This document shows, piece after piece, positions 5,214 to 8,445 of a DNA stretch of 8,445 nucleotides. The stretch's first letter is position 1. Each line of letters begins with the position of its first letter. Source of the stretch: CAWIMX01 sp963792785 (lineage in GTDB: Bacteria; Acidobacteriota; Vicinamibacteria; Vicinamibacterales; CAVVIG01); assembly GCA_963792785.1 (NCBI GenBank), contig CAWBXO010000003.1, forward strand, positions 1 to 8,445, given 5' to 3'. The position numbers were made by a program, and so were the translations under genes. The notes below the pieces were generated by a model that saw only the letters and a program-made list of their open reading frames with translations, was not told the origin of the DNA and searched no databases.

Positions 5214-5537
5214 ATGGCCGGTGGGGACAAGGACCGCGACGAGACGGGCGGCGCGGTCAAGGAACGCACCCAGGACAAGACGAAGGAGCCGGCGCTCTAC
5301 GGCGTCGTGCTGCTGAACGACGACTACACGCCGATGCAGTTCGTCGTGGACATCCTGGAGTCGCTGTTCCAGAAGTCGCCGGCCGAGGCGTTTCGCGTGA
5401 TGATGCAGGTGCACCGCGAGGGCCGCGGGCTGGCCGGCGTCTACACGTTCGAAGTGGCGGAAACGAAAGTCGAATCGCTGGTGGCGGCCGCGCGCGACGC
5501 GGGGTTCCCGTTGCAGGCGGCGATAGAAGAAGCATAA
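5214..5537 (+). CDS. clpS: ATP-dependent Clp protease adaptor ClpS
   Basis: ClpS is the N-recognin of the bacterial N-degron pathway. It binds proteins with N-terminal Leu, Phe, Tyr or Trp and docks them on the ClpA N-domain. The 107-aa length matches the family (E. coli 106 aa). A flexible charged N-terminal tail (residues 1-26) leads into the core: LLNDDYTPM (33-41), VHREGRG (66-72) and GVYTFEVAE (75-83). The substrate-pocket residues of E. coli ClpS are all present, shifted by one: Asn35, Asp36, Asp37, Thr39, Met41, Val44, Val66, His67 and Leu100. This predicts full N-degron recognition rather than a plastid-type or degenerate adaptor. The stop is 2 bp before the clpA ATG, so the two are cotranscribed and probably translationally coupled. 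No good Shine-Dalgarno precedes the ATG. The adjacent aat genes supply the substrate-making step. Confidence 0.97.
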   Translation: MAGGDKDRDETGGAVKERTQDKTKEPALYGVVLLNDDYTPMQFVVDILESLFQKSPAEAFRVMMQVHREGRGLAGVYTFEVAETKVESLVAAARDAGFPLQAAIEEA

Positions 5538-5539
5538 AG

Positions 5540-7840
<2,301 letters not shown>

Positions 7841-7842
7841 GC

Positions 7843-7956
7843 GTTCGGATCACGGCTGCGATCGGATCTACGAAAAGGCAACCACGAAGGCACGAAGGCC
7901 CGAAGAAGAACATTTTTTTCTCTCTCTCTCTGGGATCACGCTGCGATCTGATCTCT
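7843..7956. repeat. Dispersed ~100-bp intergenic repeat, copy B
   Basis: Second copy of the element at 2086-2184, starting 2 bp after the clpA stop. It shares the TTCGGATCACG left end, the identical 36-bp core (7874-7909) and the GGATCACGCTGCG right end. It is longer than copy A because of a T-run and CT expansion. It fills the clpA-acetyltransferase gap and may supply the clpA 3' end, though no clear stem is seen. Confidence 0.8.
7913..7931 (+). repeat. T7 run followed by (CT)6 microsatellite
   Basis: Seven T then six CT dinucleotides, the lowest-complexity stretch in an otherwise GC-rich window. Copy A of the repeat has only CCATCCTCTC at this place, so copy B has expanded. The T-run could end clpA transcripts, but no strong stem lies just upstream, so I do not call it a terminator. 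Confidence 0.75.
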
Positions 7957-7963
7957 TGATTCG

Positions 7964-8445
7964 ATGACGACCATCCGCCCCGCCGCTCCCGCCGATGCCG
8001 CGGCGCTCGCGCGCATCTACAACCACTACGTGCAGTCCACCATCGTCACGTTCGAAGAAGAACCTGTCGCAGCGGCGGAGATGGCCGGGCGCGTCGCCGA
8101 GGTCGCGACGGCGAAGCTGCCGTGGTTCGTGGCCGAGCGCGTGGGCGACGTCGTGGGCTTCGCGTACGCGAGCAAGTGGAAGGGGCGCTGCGCCTACCGG
8201 TATTCGGTCGAGACGACGGTGTACGTGGACCCGGGACGCATGCGGCAGGGCCTGGGCTCGCAGCTCTACGGCGCGCTCGTTCCCGCGCTCGCCTGGGCGG
8301 GACTCCATGCCGCCATCGGCGGGATCGCGCTGCCCAACGACGGCAGCGTCGCGCTGCACGAGCGCTTCGGGTTCGAGAAGATCGCGCAGTTCAAGGAAGT
8401 CGGGTTCAAGTTCGGGCGGTGGATCGACGTCGGCTACTGGGAACG
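7964..8445 (+). CDS. GNAT N-acetyltransferase, phosphinothricin/methionine-sulfone acetyltransferase-like (3' end outside window)
   Basis: A cytoplasmic acetyl-CoA-dependent N-acetyltransferase of the Pat/MnaT (YncA) group, which acetylates glutamate-like toxic analogues such as phosphinothricin and methionine sulfoximine/sulfone; the natural substrate here is unknown. From ATG 7964, 160 codons are open to the window edge. Family features include the N-terminal TIRPAAPADAAALARIYN, STIVTFEEEP (typical Pat N-terminal region), YRYSVETTVYV (beta-4), the acetyl-CoA loop RQGLGS with Q95-G-L-G98, ALPNDGSVALHERFGF (Asn125 region), and the closing FKFGRWIDVGYW. Related proteins run about 165-185 aa, so little is missing. 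No clear Shine-Dalgarno precedes the ATG, which lies just after the dispersed repeat. It is in the same direction as clpSA but 123 bp away, so it may be a separate transcript. Confidence 0.92.
   Translation, partial: MTTIRPAAPADAAALARIYNHYVQSTIVTFEEEPVAAAEMAGRVAEVATAKLPWFVAERVGDVVGFAYASKWKGRCAYRYSVETTVYVDPGRMRQGLGSQLYGALVPALAWAGLHAAIGGIALPNDGSVALHERFGFEKIAQFKEVGFKFGRWIDVGYWE

Noticed and set aside
4838..5316. Plus-strand frames at 4838-5128 and 4861-5316 upstream of clpS
   Set aside because: Arg/Pro-rich, no recognisable domain or start signal, and overlapping the aat relic and clpS. Treated as non-coding.
5198..5539. In-frame upstream extension of clpA by 114 codons
   Set aside because: It overlaps clpS in another frame and has no similarity to ClpA. 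The canonical Clp N-domain begins at the ATG at 5540.
7913..7931. T-run after clpA as an intrinsic terminator
   Set aside because: No GC-rich stem directly upstream; the T-run continues into a CT microsatellite.

Overview
This is a high-GC bacterial window with long open shadow frames on both strands. It looks like a free-living Gram-negative, plausibly an Acidobacteriota-type soil or metagenomic genome. The clues are the GC-rich coding style, secreted collagen-like and IPT/TIG proteins, and short 'CTGAGGAA'-type and 'CCACGAAGGCACGAAGG'-type intergenic repeats. The taxonomic guess is inference only. I see no rRNA, tRNA, CRISPR array, transposase or phage gene.

Layout, left to right: (1) an almost complete aat gene (leucyl/phenylalanyl-tRNA--protein transferase) on the minus strand, running off the left edge; (2) a divergent secreted collagen-like protein gene; (3) an 8-bp tandem repeat array with a perfect 13-bp hairpin; (4) a minus-strand coiled-coil protein gene; (5) a second 8-bp array and a roughly 100-bp dispersed repeat; (6) a second aat copy, broken by a 130-bp internal deletion; (7) a divergent lipoprotein gene with five IPT/TIG-like domains and a C-terminal Lcl_C/DUF1566 domain; (8) a third 8-bp array touching a 27-codon relic of the aat 3' end; (9) about 300 bp without a convincing gene; (10) clpS and clpA, 2 bp apart; (11) a second copy of the dispersed repeat; (12) a Pat/MnaT-like GNAT acetyltransferase gene cut by the right edge.

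Functionally, aat, clpS and clpA form the core of the bacterial Leu/N-degron pathway. Aat adds Leu or Phe to proteins beginning with Arg or Lys. ClpS captures N-terminal Leu/Phe/Tyr/Trp substrates and hands them to the ClpA unfoldase for ClpP, whose gene is not in this window.

The most unusual feature is that the aat 3' end occurs three times in the same orientation, in three states: intact, deleted, and a terminal relic. Envelope-protein genes lie between the copies, and the 8-bp arrays sit exactly at the junctions. This reads as local amplification and decay around an N-degron locus. I found no clear novel defence or mobile system. The aat copies and the repeat architecture are the parts worth following up.
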